A stretch of 64,000 nucleotides of DNA from the NCBI GenBank assembly GCA_944325065.1, contig CALUYS010000004.1, positions 1 through 64,000 of the forward strand, written 5' to 3'. The position numbers and the translations under genes were made by a program. This document shows positions 26,666 through 34,829 of this stretch, piece by piece (positions within the stretch are counted from its first letter, which is position 1; every line of letters begins with the position of its first letter). The DNA comes from Candidatus Gastranaerophilales bacterium (GTDB lineage Bacteria > Cyanobacteriota > Vampirovibrionia > Gastranaerophilales > Gastranaerophilaceae). Under the pieces are notes generated by a model that was not told the DNA's origin, made no database searches, and worked only from the letters and a program-made list of their open reading frames with translations.

Positions 26666-27112
26666 ATGAAAAGTGTAGAGTTAAAAATAAAGAAACTTAA
26701 TAGCAAAGCTAAAGTTCCAGAGTATAAAACAAGAGGTTCTGTAGGTTGTGATTTGTGTGCTCTTATAGAGGAAGAAGTTATTCTTAACCCGCTTGAACGT
26801 AAACTTATTCCAACAGGGCTAGCAATTGAACTTCCAATTGGCTATGAAGCACAAATTAGACCTCGTTCAGGTTTAAGTTTAAAATATGGTATCACTTTAA
26901 TAAACGCTATTGGTACAATTGATTCGGATTATCGTGGTGAAATTCTTGTACCGCTTGTAAATTTATCTAATGAACCTTACTGTATTAAACCTTATGAACG
27001 TATATGCCAAATGGTTATAAATAAAGTAGAAATACCAGAAATTCTTGTTGTTGAACAGCTGAACGAAACAGCAAGAAATTCTGGTGGTTTTGGCTCTACA
27101 GGAACTTACTAA
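26666..27112 (+). CDS. dut: dUTP diphosphatase
   Basis: 148 aa, homotrimeric dUTPase length. It hydrolyses dUTP to dUMP, keeping uracil out of DNA. All five motifs are present in order: GCDLCAL, RPRSGLSLKYGI, NAIGTIDSDYRGEI, an ERICQMV segment and NSGGFGSTGTY. The ATG has no clear Shine-Dalgarno and lies close to TATACA-like sequence, so a very short leader is possible. It is divergent from the receiver-STAS gene and overlaps the end of the MpaA-like gene by 4 bases. Confidence 0.95.
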   Translation: MKSVELKIKKLNSKAKVPEYKTRGSVGCDLCALIEEEVILNPLERKLIPTGLAIELPIGYEAQIRPRSGLSLKYGITLINAIGTIDSDYRGEILVPLVNLSNEPYCIKPYERICQMVINKVEIPEILVVEQLNETARNSGGFGSTGTY

Positions 27113-27720
27113 TATTCATTTGCAAAAAATTCAAAAACGTCTTTATTGTCTTGCCATAAAGTATTTTTGTTTTCATTTTCGGGCAACTCAAGTGTTATAG
27201 TTGGTATTCTCAATTCAATTCCACAATATGTACCAAAACTCCCAGGTGTCGGATAACCAATGTTCTCTTGAATTTTGTAACCATTAATTTGAGAAACCTT
27301 TTGTGCTATTTTTAATGTTTCATCATATGGTCCATCAAAATTGACACAACGATATGGTTGATGAAGCGAAAGAATGCAATTAGGCTTAAAGTGTTCAATA
27401 ATTTTTATAAGCTGTCGGGTTTCAATTTCGCTTCCTTTATATTCTCCACCAAAATAGTCATCTTTCACTTTTGACAATTCCCAGTTCGAAGTTGGGAAAT
27501 TGCGATTTAAATCAACTCCATTTTTGTTGACACGCCTATTTTGAACTTTACCTGTTTCATTTACAACGGGTATAAAGATAAGTCTATTTTTATATATTTT
27601 TGGATTTAGTTTAATATATTCACGTATTAAATACTCACCATCTTGTTCATCACCATGAAAAACACCTAAAATTAAAACCGTTTTATCGTATTTTGTTTCA
27701 TTAAATTTAATTATTTCCAT
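27109..27720 (-). CDS. mpaA: MpaA-like murein peptide amidase (M14 carboxypeptidase)
   Basis: 203 aa. M14 zinc carboxypeptidase signatures are all present: FHGDEQDG supplies zinc-binding His and Glu, NGVDLNRNFP the substrate-binding Arg, LSLHQP the third zinc His and ITLELPE the catalytic Glu. IGYPTPGSFGTYCG is close to MpaA enzymes, which cut gamma-D-Glu-DAP bonds in muropeptides. It has no signal peptide, so it would act in cytoplasmic cell-wall recycling. It is somewhat shorter than E. coli MpaA (about 240 aa). It is the last gene of the pilT-recO-deoC-mpaA group. Confidence 0.82.
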   Translation of the reverse strand: MEIIKFNETKYDKTVLILGVFHGDEQDGEYLIREYIKLNPKIYKNRLIFIPVVNETGKVQNRRVNKNGVDLNRNFPTSNWELSKVKDDYFGGEYKGSEIETRQLIKIIEHFKPNCILSLHQPYRCVNFDGPYDETLKIAQKVSQINGYKIQENIGYPTPGSFGTYCGIELRIPTITLELPENENKNTLWQDNKDVFEFFANEY

Positions 27721-27729
27721 TTTATTTTT

Positions 27730-28377
27730 CTACTTTACAATTTCACAACCAGAAGAAGCCCCCAAAGTATTTGCTCCAACTTCAATAAAAGATATTGCAT
27801 CTTCTTTAGTTCTTATGCCACCTGAAGCTTTCACTTTTATTCCATATGGTTTTACAAGACTTGAAAGCATTTTTATTTTTTCAACTGTTGCACCAACACC
27901 ATTTTTAGCAAATCCTGTTGATGTCTTAACATAATCTACTTTTTGTTTAACACATATTTCACAAGCTCTTTTTATTTCATCATCGTTAAGATAATCTGTT
28001 TCCAAAATCACTTTCAAAATTTTATTTAAAGTTGCGTTTCGAACTTTTTCAATATCTTTTTCAACTAAATCCCAACGATTTGAACGAGCAAAGCCAATAT
28101 TTATAACCATATCAACTTCGTCAGCACCATTATCAATTGCTTTTTTTGCTTCAAATGCTTTGACATCACTTTCATTTGCACCCAAAGGAAAACCAATAAC
28201 TGTAACAAGTTTTATATTTTTATTCTTAAGCTTTTCCTTTGCATATTTTATATAACAAGGTGGAATACAAATGCCTAAAAAATTATTTTCAACAGCTTCA
28301 TTAATAATTTTATCAATATCGATAAAAGTTGCTGTTGCTTTTAACATTGTATGTTCAATATAGCAATTTAAATTCAT
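27730..28377 (-). CDS. deoC: Deoxyribose-phosphate aldolase
   Basis: 215 aa, typical of the shorter DeoC class. It splits 2-deoxyribose-5-phosphate into glyceraldehyde-3-phosphate and acetaldehyde. Active-site segments are visible: VILETDYLND with the Asp, VDYVKTSTGF with the Schiff-base Lys, and VKASGGIRT with the second Lys. The start overlaps the recO stop by one base. Confidence 0.95.
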   Translation of the reverse strand: MNLNCYIEHTMLKATATFIDIDKIINEAVENNFLGICIPPCYIKYAKEKLKNKNIKLVTVIGFPLGANESDVKAFEAKKAIDNGADEVDMVINIGFARSNRWDLVEKDIEKVRNATLNKILKVILETDYLNDDEIKRACEICVKQKVDYVKTSTGFAKNGVGATVEKIKMLSSLVKPYGIKVKASGGIRTKEDAISFIEVGANTLGASSGCEIVK

Positions 28378-29165
28378 TATAAAATCTCCTCAAGTGTTTG
28401 AATTGTTTTAAACTTTTTATTTGAATAAAATTCAATATATTTGTATAAAAATAAAAAGCACTTTTTACATATTTTTTCATTAGCCATTTTGTCATAATAA
28501 GTATTTTCGTTAAATTGAGATTTTTTAAGTGTATTTAAAAAATCTACAATTTTTTTATTTATAAGCATAGTTTGAGATAAATTTGATAATTTACATTTGT
28601 AACAAATCATCCCGTGTTGATTGTATGAGTAGTATGCATTATTCATATCTTCAATAGGTTTACCACAACCAACACAAAAATAAAAATCTAAATCGAACCC
28701 AGATATTTCCATAATTTTTAATTGAAATCTTAAACCAACAAGTAAAAGATCACTTTTTGATGTTGAGTTTGCGATTTGTTTTAAAGCCTTAAAAAGTAAG
28801 TCGTAAATTTGGGATGAATTTGGGTCTTTTTCAACGCCGAAATTGATTACTATTTCAGATAAATACATTGAAAATATAAGCTTAACGATATCATTGCGAA
28901 TATTTTTAAATGTATCAAGACTTGTAGCAGAACTAATAATATCAAGTGAACGTCCTGATTTACAAAATAATTTATTAGCGACAAGTGACTCAATATAAGA
29001 AGCAAGTTTACTTTTTGTTTTTTTTACACCCTTGGCAACAAGCCTAATTAAACCTTTATCTTTTGAATATGCAAGAAGTATTTTATCATTATCATTTAAA
29101 GGATATGTTTTTAAATTTATTGCATCTTGAACGTAATCTTTAGTGGTGTTTAAACTATAAGTCAT
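28377..29165 (-). CDS. recO: DNA repair protein RecO
   Basis: 262 aa. It works with RecF and RecR to load RecA at gaps. The N-terminal OB-fold begins DYVQDAINLKTYPLNDNDKI and continues LRLVAKGVKKTKSKLA-like. A zinc finger follows with CVGCGKPIEDM and later CYKC, plus CKKC near the C-terminus. It abuts pilT (no gap) and deoC (one-base overlap), so the genes are co-transcribed. Confidence 0.92.
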   Translation of the reverse strand: MTYSLNTTKDYVQDAINLKTYPLNDNDKILLAYSKDKGLIRLVAKGVKKTKSKLASYIESLVANKLFCKSGRSLDIISSATSLDTFKNIRNDIVKLIFSMYLSEIVINFGVEKDPNSSQIYDLLFKALKQIANSTSKSDLLLVGLRFQLKIMEISGFDLDFYFCVGCGKPIEDMNNAYYSYNQHGMICYKCKLSNLSQTMLINKKIVDFLNTLKKSQFNENTYYDKMANEKICKKCFLFLYKYIEFYSNKKFKTIQTLEEIL

Positions 29166-30242
29166 CTAAAATTTTAAATCACCTCGAAGCATTTGTTTTA
29201 ATTGAACTTTATCATTTGTAACATTTAATGCTTCCTCAGCTGACACAATATTATTTTTAATTAAATAAACCAGAGAAGTGTTAAATGATAGCATTTCACC
29301 AAACGAACCTTGATTTACAAGGTTATATATTTCATGTGTATTATTTTTAACAATAAAGTCAGCAACAGTAGGTGTAATAAATAAAATTTCACAAACAGGC
29401 AATCTATCATTATTTAAAGAATTTTTAATTTTTACAAGCTGTTGAGCAACCGTAACACGAAGTGTTTCAGCAAGCTGCTCACGAATTTTTTCATATTCAG
29501 ATGGATTATAAAATGATAAAATCCTATTAATAGTATGATTTGCATCTGTAGTATGCAATGAAGCAAATACTAAATGTCCTGTTTGTGCAGCCATAAAAGC
29601 AATGTCCATAGTTTCTTTATCGCGAATTTCACCAATTAGTATAATATCAGGGTCTTGCCTTAAGGCATATTTCAACCCGTTAGCATATGATTCAGTATCA
29701 AACCCAACTTGTCGTTGAGTAACTAAACATTTATTACTTTTATGTATATATTCAATCGGATCTTCAATAGTAATAATATGCTTTTCTTCTTCACTATTAA
29801 TTTTTCCTAAAATAGCAGCTAAAGTAGTACTTTTACCACATCCTGTAGGACCAGTCACCAAAATTAAACCTGTTTTTATTGATGATAACCGATTTATCAT
29901 TTTAGGTAATTTTAATTCTTCAATTGTTGGTATTTCTGATGCTACAATACGAAATACAAGTGCAAAATTTCCAAGTTGCTTACTTACATTTACACGAAAC
30001 CGAGCTTTACCTTTTAATTCATATGAAAAATCAAGTTCATTAAATATTCTACACACATCTTTTGATTCAGGTGGAATAATTTCACTTAATATATTCATAA
30101 TTTTAATATCGCTTAATATTTCATTATCTTGCATTCGCTTCATGACACCCGCAACTCTATAAAAAATTGGTAAACCAACCTGTAAATGGATATCGGATGC
30201 ATTATTTTTGATAGCTTCTTCTAAAATTTCATTTATTTCCAC
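29166..30242 (-). CDS. pilT: PilT-family twitching motility ATPase
   Basis: 358 aa from a GTG at 30242, chosen because GGGG lies 7 bases upstream; an upstream in-frame ATG at 30278 has no ribosome site. PilT powers type IV pilus retraction as a hexameric ATPase. Visible motifs are NNASDIHLQVGLPIFYRV at the N-terminus, Walker A GPTGCGKSTTLA, the Asp box TIEDPIEYIH, Walker B RQDPDIILIGEIRD and the His box SLHTTDANHTINRI. No other pilus genes lie in the window. The immediate downstream gene is recO. Confidence 0.93.
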   Translation of the reverse strand: MEINEILEEAIKNNASDIHLQVGLPIFYRVAGVMKRMQDNEILSDIKIMNILSEIIPPESKDVCRIFNELDFSYELKGKARFRVNVSKQLGNFALVFRIVASEIPTIEELKLPKMINRLSSIKTGLILVTGPTGCGKSTTLAAILGKINSEEEKHIITIEDPIEYIHKSNKCLVTQRQVGFDTESYANGLKYALRQDPDIILIGEIRDKETMDIAFMAAQTGHLVFASLHTTDANHTINRILSFYNPSEYEKIREQLAETLRVTVAQQLVKIKNSLNNDRLPVCEILFITPTVADFIVKNNTHEIYNLVNQGSFGEMLSFNTSLVYLIKNNIVSAEEALNVTNDKVQLKQMLRGDLKF

Positions 30243-30421
30243 TTTTATTCCCCGTAAAATATAATAATAATTATACAATAATTTTATAAAAATGTAAATT
30301 TTTAATATTTTTATAAACTTATAATATAATAAAATAGATAAAATGTCATCAAACTGGACTATTGAAGTTTTTTGTCCATTTTTATATTCTATTTATGAAT
30401 AAATTTAATTGGGAGTTTTGA

Positions 30422-31741
30422 ATGTCAATAATTGATAAAATTGAAAATATTGGAATACAAATTAATGAACTTTATGAATTTATTAATGTCAATGAAGATA
30501 TTAAAGAAGATTGGGAAGAATATAAAAGGACATTAGCTTGTAATAATGAAAATAAAGCTAAATCTATTTCAATACCATATATTTTTGAACGTAAATTAAA
30601 ACAAGGAAAAGAAGATGTAATTTCCATTTACATTAAAAAACAGGATAAATTATCAAGAATTAGGAAAAAGATATTAAATTCGTTTCAAAATTTTCAAAAT
30701 ACTATTTTTGAAGTTAAAAAAGTTGCAAAAAACGGATTTGAGCTTTATAATTTGGTGAACGAAAAAACATATTTTGTCATTTCAATGGTTAAAATGACTC
30801 ATTTTCGTTTAATAGGAAGTGGTGATTATGTTATAGCTCGTATTATTGAATTTGAAAATGACTATTATTTAATCGAATTGTCAGATGCTATAAATGCAAG
30901 TCAAAAAGAAGCTTGCTATAAATTTGCTGTTTCAAAAATTATGGAAAATCCTCAAAGTGCATATTTTGATAATAAAGATAAGCAAAAAGTTATTGAAAAA
31001 TCTATTTCAAGGATGCATAGTAAATTTATAAAATTATTTAATAAAGATACAGTAATAACAAATAACAATGTTGCTGATGAAATTATTGAAATTTTTAATA
31101 ATTATGAAAATGATGAAAAAGATTTTAATAATGATCATTTGCAAAAACTTTTGGATATAAAACCTGAAAAAAGTGAATTTTATAAAATAGAGTCCTTTGA
31201 TATTGAATATAATAATTTTATTGAAAATTCAATGAACGGCTTTAAAAATAATAAAAATTCATATGATGTGGGTATAATTTTTGACAAATATTCAGGTTTT
31301 TATGCAATACCTTTTTGGGGAACATTTTGTCGAATTTTTGAAGAAGAAAGTTATAACAAAGATGAGAAAACAAAAGAATGTATTTTATCATTCTTAGAAA
31401 ATGATAAAATATCATATCATTTATTTGAAAATCTAAATGATAAGTATCCAAAAACTTTTCTTAAAAGAATTAATGAAATATTAAATACCAATTATACTTT
31501 CGAAGAATTATTAGAAAAATATTATAAAACTCAACTTGGTAAAAAAATATTTTCACCAACTTCAATTTTATATGCATCAACTGCATTTAATGAAGTATTA
31601 AATTGTATTGAAAAAAATCAAGCTACACAATTAAAAAAAATAAAATTGCAAAATTCAAATAAAGAAGTTGGCAGAAATGATTTGTGTCCTTGCGGAAGCG
31701 GGAAAAAATATAAAAATTGTTGTTTAAAATTAAGCGTTTAA
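30422..31741 (+). CDS. Protein with C-terminal SEC-C zinc motif
   Basis: 439 aa. The last 22 residues form a SEC-C motif (VGRNDLCPCGSGKKYKNCC), a zinc-binding module found at the end of SecA and in many otherwise unrelated proteins. The first 400 residues are charged and mostly helical with no recognised domain, signal peptide or membrane segment. A GGGAG site precedes the ATG. The gene stands alone between divergent pilT and a short minus-strand gene. A link to the Sec system or ribosome is possible only by analogy. Confidence 0.75.
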   Translation: MSIIDKIENIGIQINELYEFINVNEDIKEDWEEYKRTLACNNENKAKSISIPYIFERKLKQGKEDVISIYIKKQDKLSRIRKKILNSFQNFQNTIFEVKKVAKNGFELYNLVNEKTYFVISMVKMTHFRLIGSGDYVIARIIEFENDYYLIELSDAINASQKEACYKFAVSKIMENPQSAYFDNKDKQKVIEKSISRMHSKFIKLFNKDTVITNNNVADEIIEIFNNYENDEKDFNNDHLQKLLDIKPEKSEFYKIESFDIEYNNFIENSMNGFKNNKNSYDVGIIFDKYSGFYAIPFWGTFCRIFEEESYNKDEKTKECILSFLENDKISYHLFENLNDKYPKTFLKRINEILNTNYTFEELLEKYYKTQLGKKIFSPTSILYASTAFNEVLNCIEKNQATQLKKIKLQNSNKEVGRNDLCPCGSGKKYKNCCLKLSV

Positions 31742-31792
31742 AAAAAAAATAGACATATTTAAGCATAAATACTTTTGGCTCAAAGATGTCTA
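31741..31792 (-). terminator. Hairpin terminator for minus-strand transcript
   Basis: On the minus strand TAGACAT pairs with ATGTCTA around a loop of about 29 bases and is followed by nine T. It would end the transcript of the 31-aa gene, leaving about 110 untranslated bases between stop and hairpin. The long loop lowers confidence. Confidence 0.5.
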
Positions 31793-31900
31793 GTGTGAGT
31801 TGAAAATGGGAATGAGAATTTGCATACTTAATAAAAGTTAATAATTTATATATTAACAGGAACTAAAAAGTAAGTTTATCGACTTTTTTATTAAAACTTA

Positions 31901-31996
31901 TTAATTATGAAGAACAGGACTTTTTATCTGAGAAGGTATAGCAAAGAATATAATATAAAAAATTAATGCAAAAGTAATTAAATTAAGTAATCCCAT
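31901..31996 (-). CDS. 31-aa hydrophobic microprotein
   Basis: A GGAGG ribosome site lies 11 bases before an ATG that opens a 31-codon frame. Residues 2-20 (GLLNLITFALIFYIIFFAI) form one hydrophobic helix, followed by PSQIKSPVLHN, so a single-pass membrane peptide is predicted. Support for expression is the strong ribosome site in AT-rich sequence and a possible terminator downstream on the same strand. Function is unknown. Comparison with relatives was not possible here. Confidence 0.5.
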   Translation of the reverse strand: MGLLNLITFALIFYIIFFAIPSQIKSPVLHN

Positions 31997-32111
31997 AATG
32001 ACAAAGACCTCCTTTTATAAGTTTAATATTCCCTTAATTAGAAAATTTGAAACAGGTAAGTTAATAGGTTAAAATATAAAATAAATAGACAAAGATTGAG
32101 TGTATGTGGAT

Positions 32112-32444
32112 ATGAGTATTGATAAAATTAAATTGAGACAATTATTTTCTAATATGTGTTGTTCAAATTGTAAAACTGATTTTGATGAAAATGCAATAAA
32201 CATAGTTCGTGAAGAAGAAGGTATGTTTGTTTTGAAAATCATCTGCCCAAAATGTCAAAAATCTTTTGGCTTAGCTTTTTTAGGCATAAATACAATTGAT
32301 TTAAAACAAAATTATACAAATGATGAAATGGCATTGAATTTTTTACCACTTGAGCCTCAACCAATTAGTTATGATGATGTTATTGACGCACATAAATTTA
32401 TTCAAAATTTAGATGAGACTTGGATGAAATATATAAAAAAATAG
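32112..32444 (+). CDS. Small zinc-ribbon protein
   Basis: 110 aa from the ATG at 32112; an in-frame GTG at 32100 is an alternative, and neither has a strong ribosome site. Two CxxC pairs (CCSNCKTDF and ICPKCQKSF) about 30 residues apart form a probable zinc ribbon. The rest is polar, with a proline-containing LPLEPQPISYDDV stretch. No enzyme motifs are seen. It could be a nucleic-acid or protein-binding adaptor. It lies upstream of the flagellin genes but is separated from them by a hairpin, so a shared function is not implied. Confidence 0.65.
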   Translation: MSIDKIKLRQLFSNMCCSNCKTDFDENAINIVREEEGMFVLKIICPKCQKSFGLAFLGINTIDLKQNYTNDEMALNFLPLEPQPISYDDVIDAHKFIQNLDETWMKYIKK

Positions 32445-32754
32445 TTATTTAAAAAAATCTATAATTTAAGTATTAGTTTTTTTATTCTTTTATATAATTT
32501 ACTTTAAAATTAATAAGTATATAATAATGATATGCTTGTCAAATTAGATTAGGGATAGTGTCAAAATATGCTTGGTTTTTAGGAACTAAGCATATTTTTA
32601 TAAATAATCAAACTAAAGTATGATAAAATTTAAACTTTTATACAATTAATAGATGATAAAAAAAATTGTAATATAAAAATATAGATTAGGAATTTAATTA
32701 AAAAATAATTTATTATAAGGATATGTAGTAATTTAAAGGATTAGGAGAAAAACT
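32445..32754 (+). other. Intergenic and leader region before first flagellin
   Basis: 310 bases with no gene. A hairpin at 32563-32600 may end the zinc-ribbon transcript. The final 45 bases (AAGGAT, AAAGGATT, AGGAG before the ATG) closely match the leader of the second flagellin gene. A TAAA/GATGATAA pair at 32631-32659 resembles a flagellar sigma-28 promoter, but its spacing is wrong. Confidence 0.5.
32563..32600 (+). terminator. Hairpin with 11-bp stem and T-run
   Basis: AAAATATGCTT (32563-32573) pairs perfectly with AAGCATATTTT (32588-32598), and the strand continues TTAT. It is a plausible terminator for the zinc-ribbon gene, although it lies about 120 bases beyond its stop. Confidence 0.55.
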
Positions 32755-33615
32755 ATGGGTATCGTTGTACAAACAAACACGTTAGCATTAAATTCACAAA
32801 AGAATTTAAACAAAGCAACAAACGCTATGAATCAGGCTATGGAGCGTTTATCAACAGGTTATAAAATTAATAAAGCAGCTGATGATGCAGCAGGATTATT
32901 TGTTGCATCCACAATGACATCACAAATTGGTGGTTCGGAGAAAGCTAAAGATAATGCAAATATGGGTATTAATTTATTACAAACAGCTGAGGGGAGTTTA
33001 ACTACAATTCAGGATAATTTGCAACGTATTCGTGACTTAACCGTGCAAGCAGCAAACGAAGTTTATTCGAAAGAATCACTATCAGCTATGGGGCTTGAAG
33101 TTGATGCACGTTTAGCTGAAATTGATCGTATTGCAAAGGCCGCTGAATTTAATGGTATAAAATTGTTAGATGGTACAAAAACATCATTAGTCCTTCAAAT
33201 TGGTGCTAATTCAAATGCTGATATAAACTCAATTACAATTGATAATGTATTTAAAGATACAACAAGTGATAATTTAGGCGTTGATAGTGCAGACTATGCA
33301 GATGCATTTAAAGGAGGATCAACCAATCAAGTTGCCAATGCTCAAGCATATTTGGGTAAAATTTCAGCAGCTTTATCCACAATATCAACTCAACGTTCAA
33401 ATATAGGTGCTTATCAAAGTCGTTTAAATTCTGCGATTGATACATTAACTGTAAATATTGAAAACTTATCAGCAGCACGTTCAACAATTCAAGATACAGA
33501 TGTAGCTGTTGAGTCTTCAAACTATATTAAAAACCAAATCTTGCAACAATCTACAACAGCAATGTTATCAGCTGCAAATCAATCTCCATCTATAGCTTTA
33601 AGTTTGATAAGCTAG
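32755..33615 (+). CDS. fliC: Flagellin, first of two tandem copies
   Basis: 286 aa, a short flagellin consisting almost only of the conserved D0/D1 ends with a small central region. The N-terminal part shows NTLALNSQKNLNKA, MERLSTGYKINKAADDAAGL and RIRDLTVQAANEVYS. The C-terminal part shows SAARSTIQDTDVAVESSNY and the terminal hydrophobic helix NQSPSIALSLIS. It is exported by the flagellar type III apparatus and polymerises into the filament. A GGATTAGGAG ribosome site precedes the ATG. The second copy is about 250 bases downstream. Other flagellar genes are not in the window. Confidence 0.95.
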   Translation: MGIVVQTNTLALNSQKNLNKATNAMNQAMERLSTGYKINKAADDAAGLFVASTMTSQIGGSEKAKDNANMGINLLQTAEGSLTTIQDNLQRIRDLTVQAANEVYSKESLSAMGLEVDARLAEIDRIAKAAEFNGIKLLDGTKTSLVLQIGANSNADINSITIDNVFKDTTSDNLGVDSADYADAFKGGSTNQVANAQAYLGKISAALSTISTQRSNIGAYQSRLNSAIDTLTVNIENLSAARSTIQDTDVAVESSNYIKNQILQQSTTAMLSAANQSPSIALSLIS

Positions 33616-33654
33616 TAATATTTCAAATAAAATGTCATAGTTATTATCTGATTT

Positions 33655-33687
33655 CGAGGGTTTTAAATTTTAAATCCTCGGATTTTC
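33655..33687 (+). terminator. Terminator after first flagellin
   Basis: CGAGG pairs with CCTCG, extended through TTT and AAA to an A/T loop, followed by GATTTTCTT. The two flagellin genes are therefore probably separate transcripts. Confidence 0.75.
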
Positions 33688-33765
33688 TTACATTTTTATA
33701 CAAAAGTTTGGGAAATTTCTAACTTATTTATAATTACAATTTAAGTAAAAAATTTGTACTATAAA

Positions 33766-33819
33766 GCTATAAAGAAAAGGAATAAAAGCAAATCCCTTAC
33801 AGGGAAATGTTTTTATAGC
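33766..33819 (+). promoter_or_regulatory. Structured leader upstream of second flagellin
   Basis: GCTATAAA (33766-33773) pairs with TTTATAGC (33812-33819). Inside is a second stem, CCCT (33794-33797) with AGGG (33801-33804). The leader from here to the ATG holds several GGA motifs (AAAGGAAT, AGGGA, AAGGATG, AAGGATT, AAGGAG). The last overlaps the ribosome site, an arrangement seen at CsrA-regulated flagellin leaders. Confidence 0.45.
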
Positions 33820-33867
33820 CTTTAACAAGGATGTAAGAGAAGTAAAGGATTAAAAGGAGAAACAACT

Positions 33868-34740
33868 ATGGCATTAGTAGTACAAACAAACACGTTAGCA
33901 TTAAATTCACAAAAGAACTTAAACAAAGCGACAAGTGCTATGAATCAGGCGATGGAGCGTTTGTCAACAGGTTACAAAATTAATAAAGCAGCTGATGATG
34001 CAGCAGGTTTGTATGTTGCAAGTAATATGACATCACAAATCGGTGGTTCAGAAAAAGCTCGGGATAATGCTAATATTGGTATTAATATGTTACAAACAGC
34101 AGAAGGAAGTTTAACTACAATTCAAGATAACCTTCAACGTATTCGTGATTTAACTGTTCAAGCAGGAAACGAAGTTTATTCAGCTGAATCTTTATCTGCA
34201 ATGGCAATGGAAGTTAATGCACGTTTATCTGAAATTACACGTATTGCAGATGTTGCTGAGTTCAACGGATTAAAATTGTTATCTCACGATGGTTCAATGG
34301 GCGATATAACACTTCAAGTTGGTGCAAATAGTAATGCTGCAGAAAATACAATTACATTAACTGATGTATTTACCGATACAACAATTACAGCTGCAGGTTT
34401 AAATGTGGGATCAACAGTATACAAAAATGCATTTACAGGTGGTAGTGCTGATCAAATAACAGATGCACAAGCCTATTTATCAGCTATTGATATAGCATTA
34501 GAAACTATCGCAACAAAACGTTCAAAAATTGGTGCATTCCAAAATCGTTTAAATTCAGCGATTGATACATTAACTGTAAATATTGAAAACTTATCAGCTG
34601 CACGTTCAACAATTCAAGATACAGACGTAGCTGTTGAGTCTTCAAACTATATTAAAAACCAAATCTTGCAACAATCCACAACTGCAATGCTAGCAGCAGC
34701 AAATCAAGCTCCTCAAGTTGCTTTAAATTTGATTGGATAA
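33868..34740 (+). CDS. fliC: Flagellin, second of two tandem copies
   Basis: 290 aa, a close paralog of the gene at 32755. The first 50 and last 70 residues are almost identical between the copies, while the middle (residues about 130-200) diverges. DNA of the 3' parts is nearly identical over about 140 bases. It carries the same D0/D1 signatures, ending TAMLAAANQAPQVALNLIG. A strong AAAAGGAG ribosome site and a structured leader precede it, and a strong terminator follows. The copies may form different filament sections or be differently expressed. Confidence 0.95.
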   Translation: MALVVQTNTLALNSQKNLNKATSAMNQAMERLSTGYKINKAADDAAGLYVASNMTSQIGGSEKARDNANIGINMLQTAEGSLTTIQDNLQRIRDLTVQAGNEVYSAESLSAMAMEVNARLSEITRIADVAEFNGLKLLSHDGSMGDITLQVGANSNAAENTITLTDVFTDTTITAAGLNVGSTVYKNAFTGGSADQITDAQAYLSAIDIALETIATKRSKIGAFQNRLNSAIDTLTVNIENLSAARSTIQDTDVAVESSNYIKNQILQQSTTAMLAAANQAPQVALNLIG

Positions 34741-34779
34741 TAAATAAATTTTTTAAATAAAACATATAATGCGTTTTTT

Positions 34780-34814
34780 GTCAGGGTTTAATTTTAGAAA
34801 TCCTGACTTTTTTT
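34780..34814 (+). terminator. Terminator after second flagellin
   Basis: GTCAGGGTTT pairs with AAATCCTGAC across ATTTTAG (one G-T pair), followed by seven T. It is a textbook intrinsic terminator and lies 16 bases from the end of the convergent ATPase gene. Confidence 0.88.
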
Positions 34815-34829
34815 GATTTAATCAAAAAT

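Noticed and set aside
32631-32659. Possible sigma-28 promoter (TAAA ... GATGATAA) before the first flagellin
   Set aside because: The spacing is 17 bases rather than about 15 and the -10 element lacks the GCC core, so it is no better than chance.
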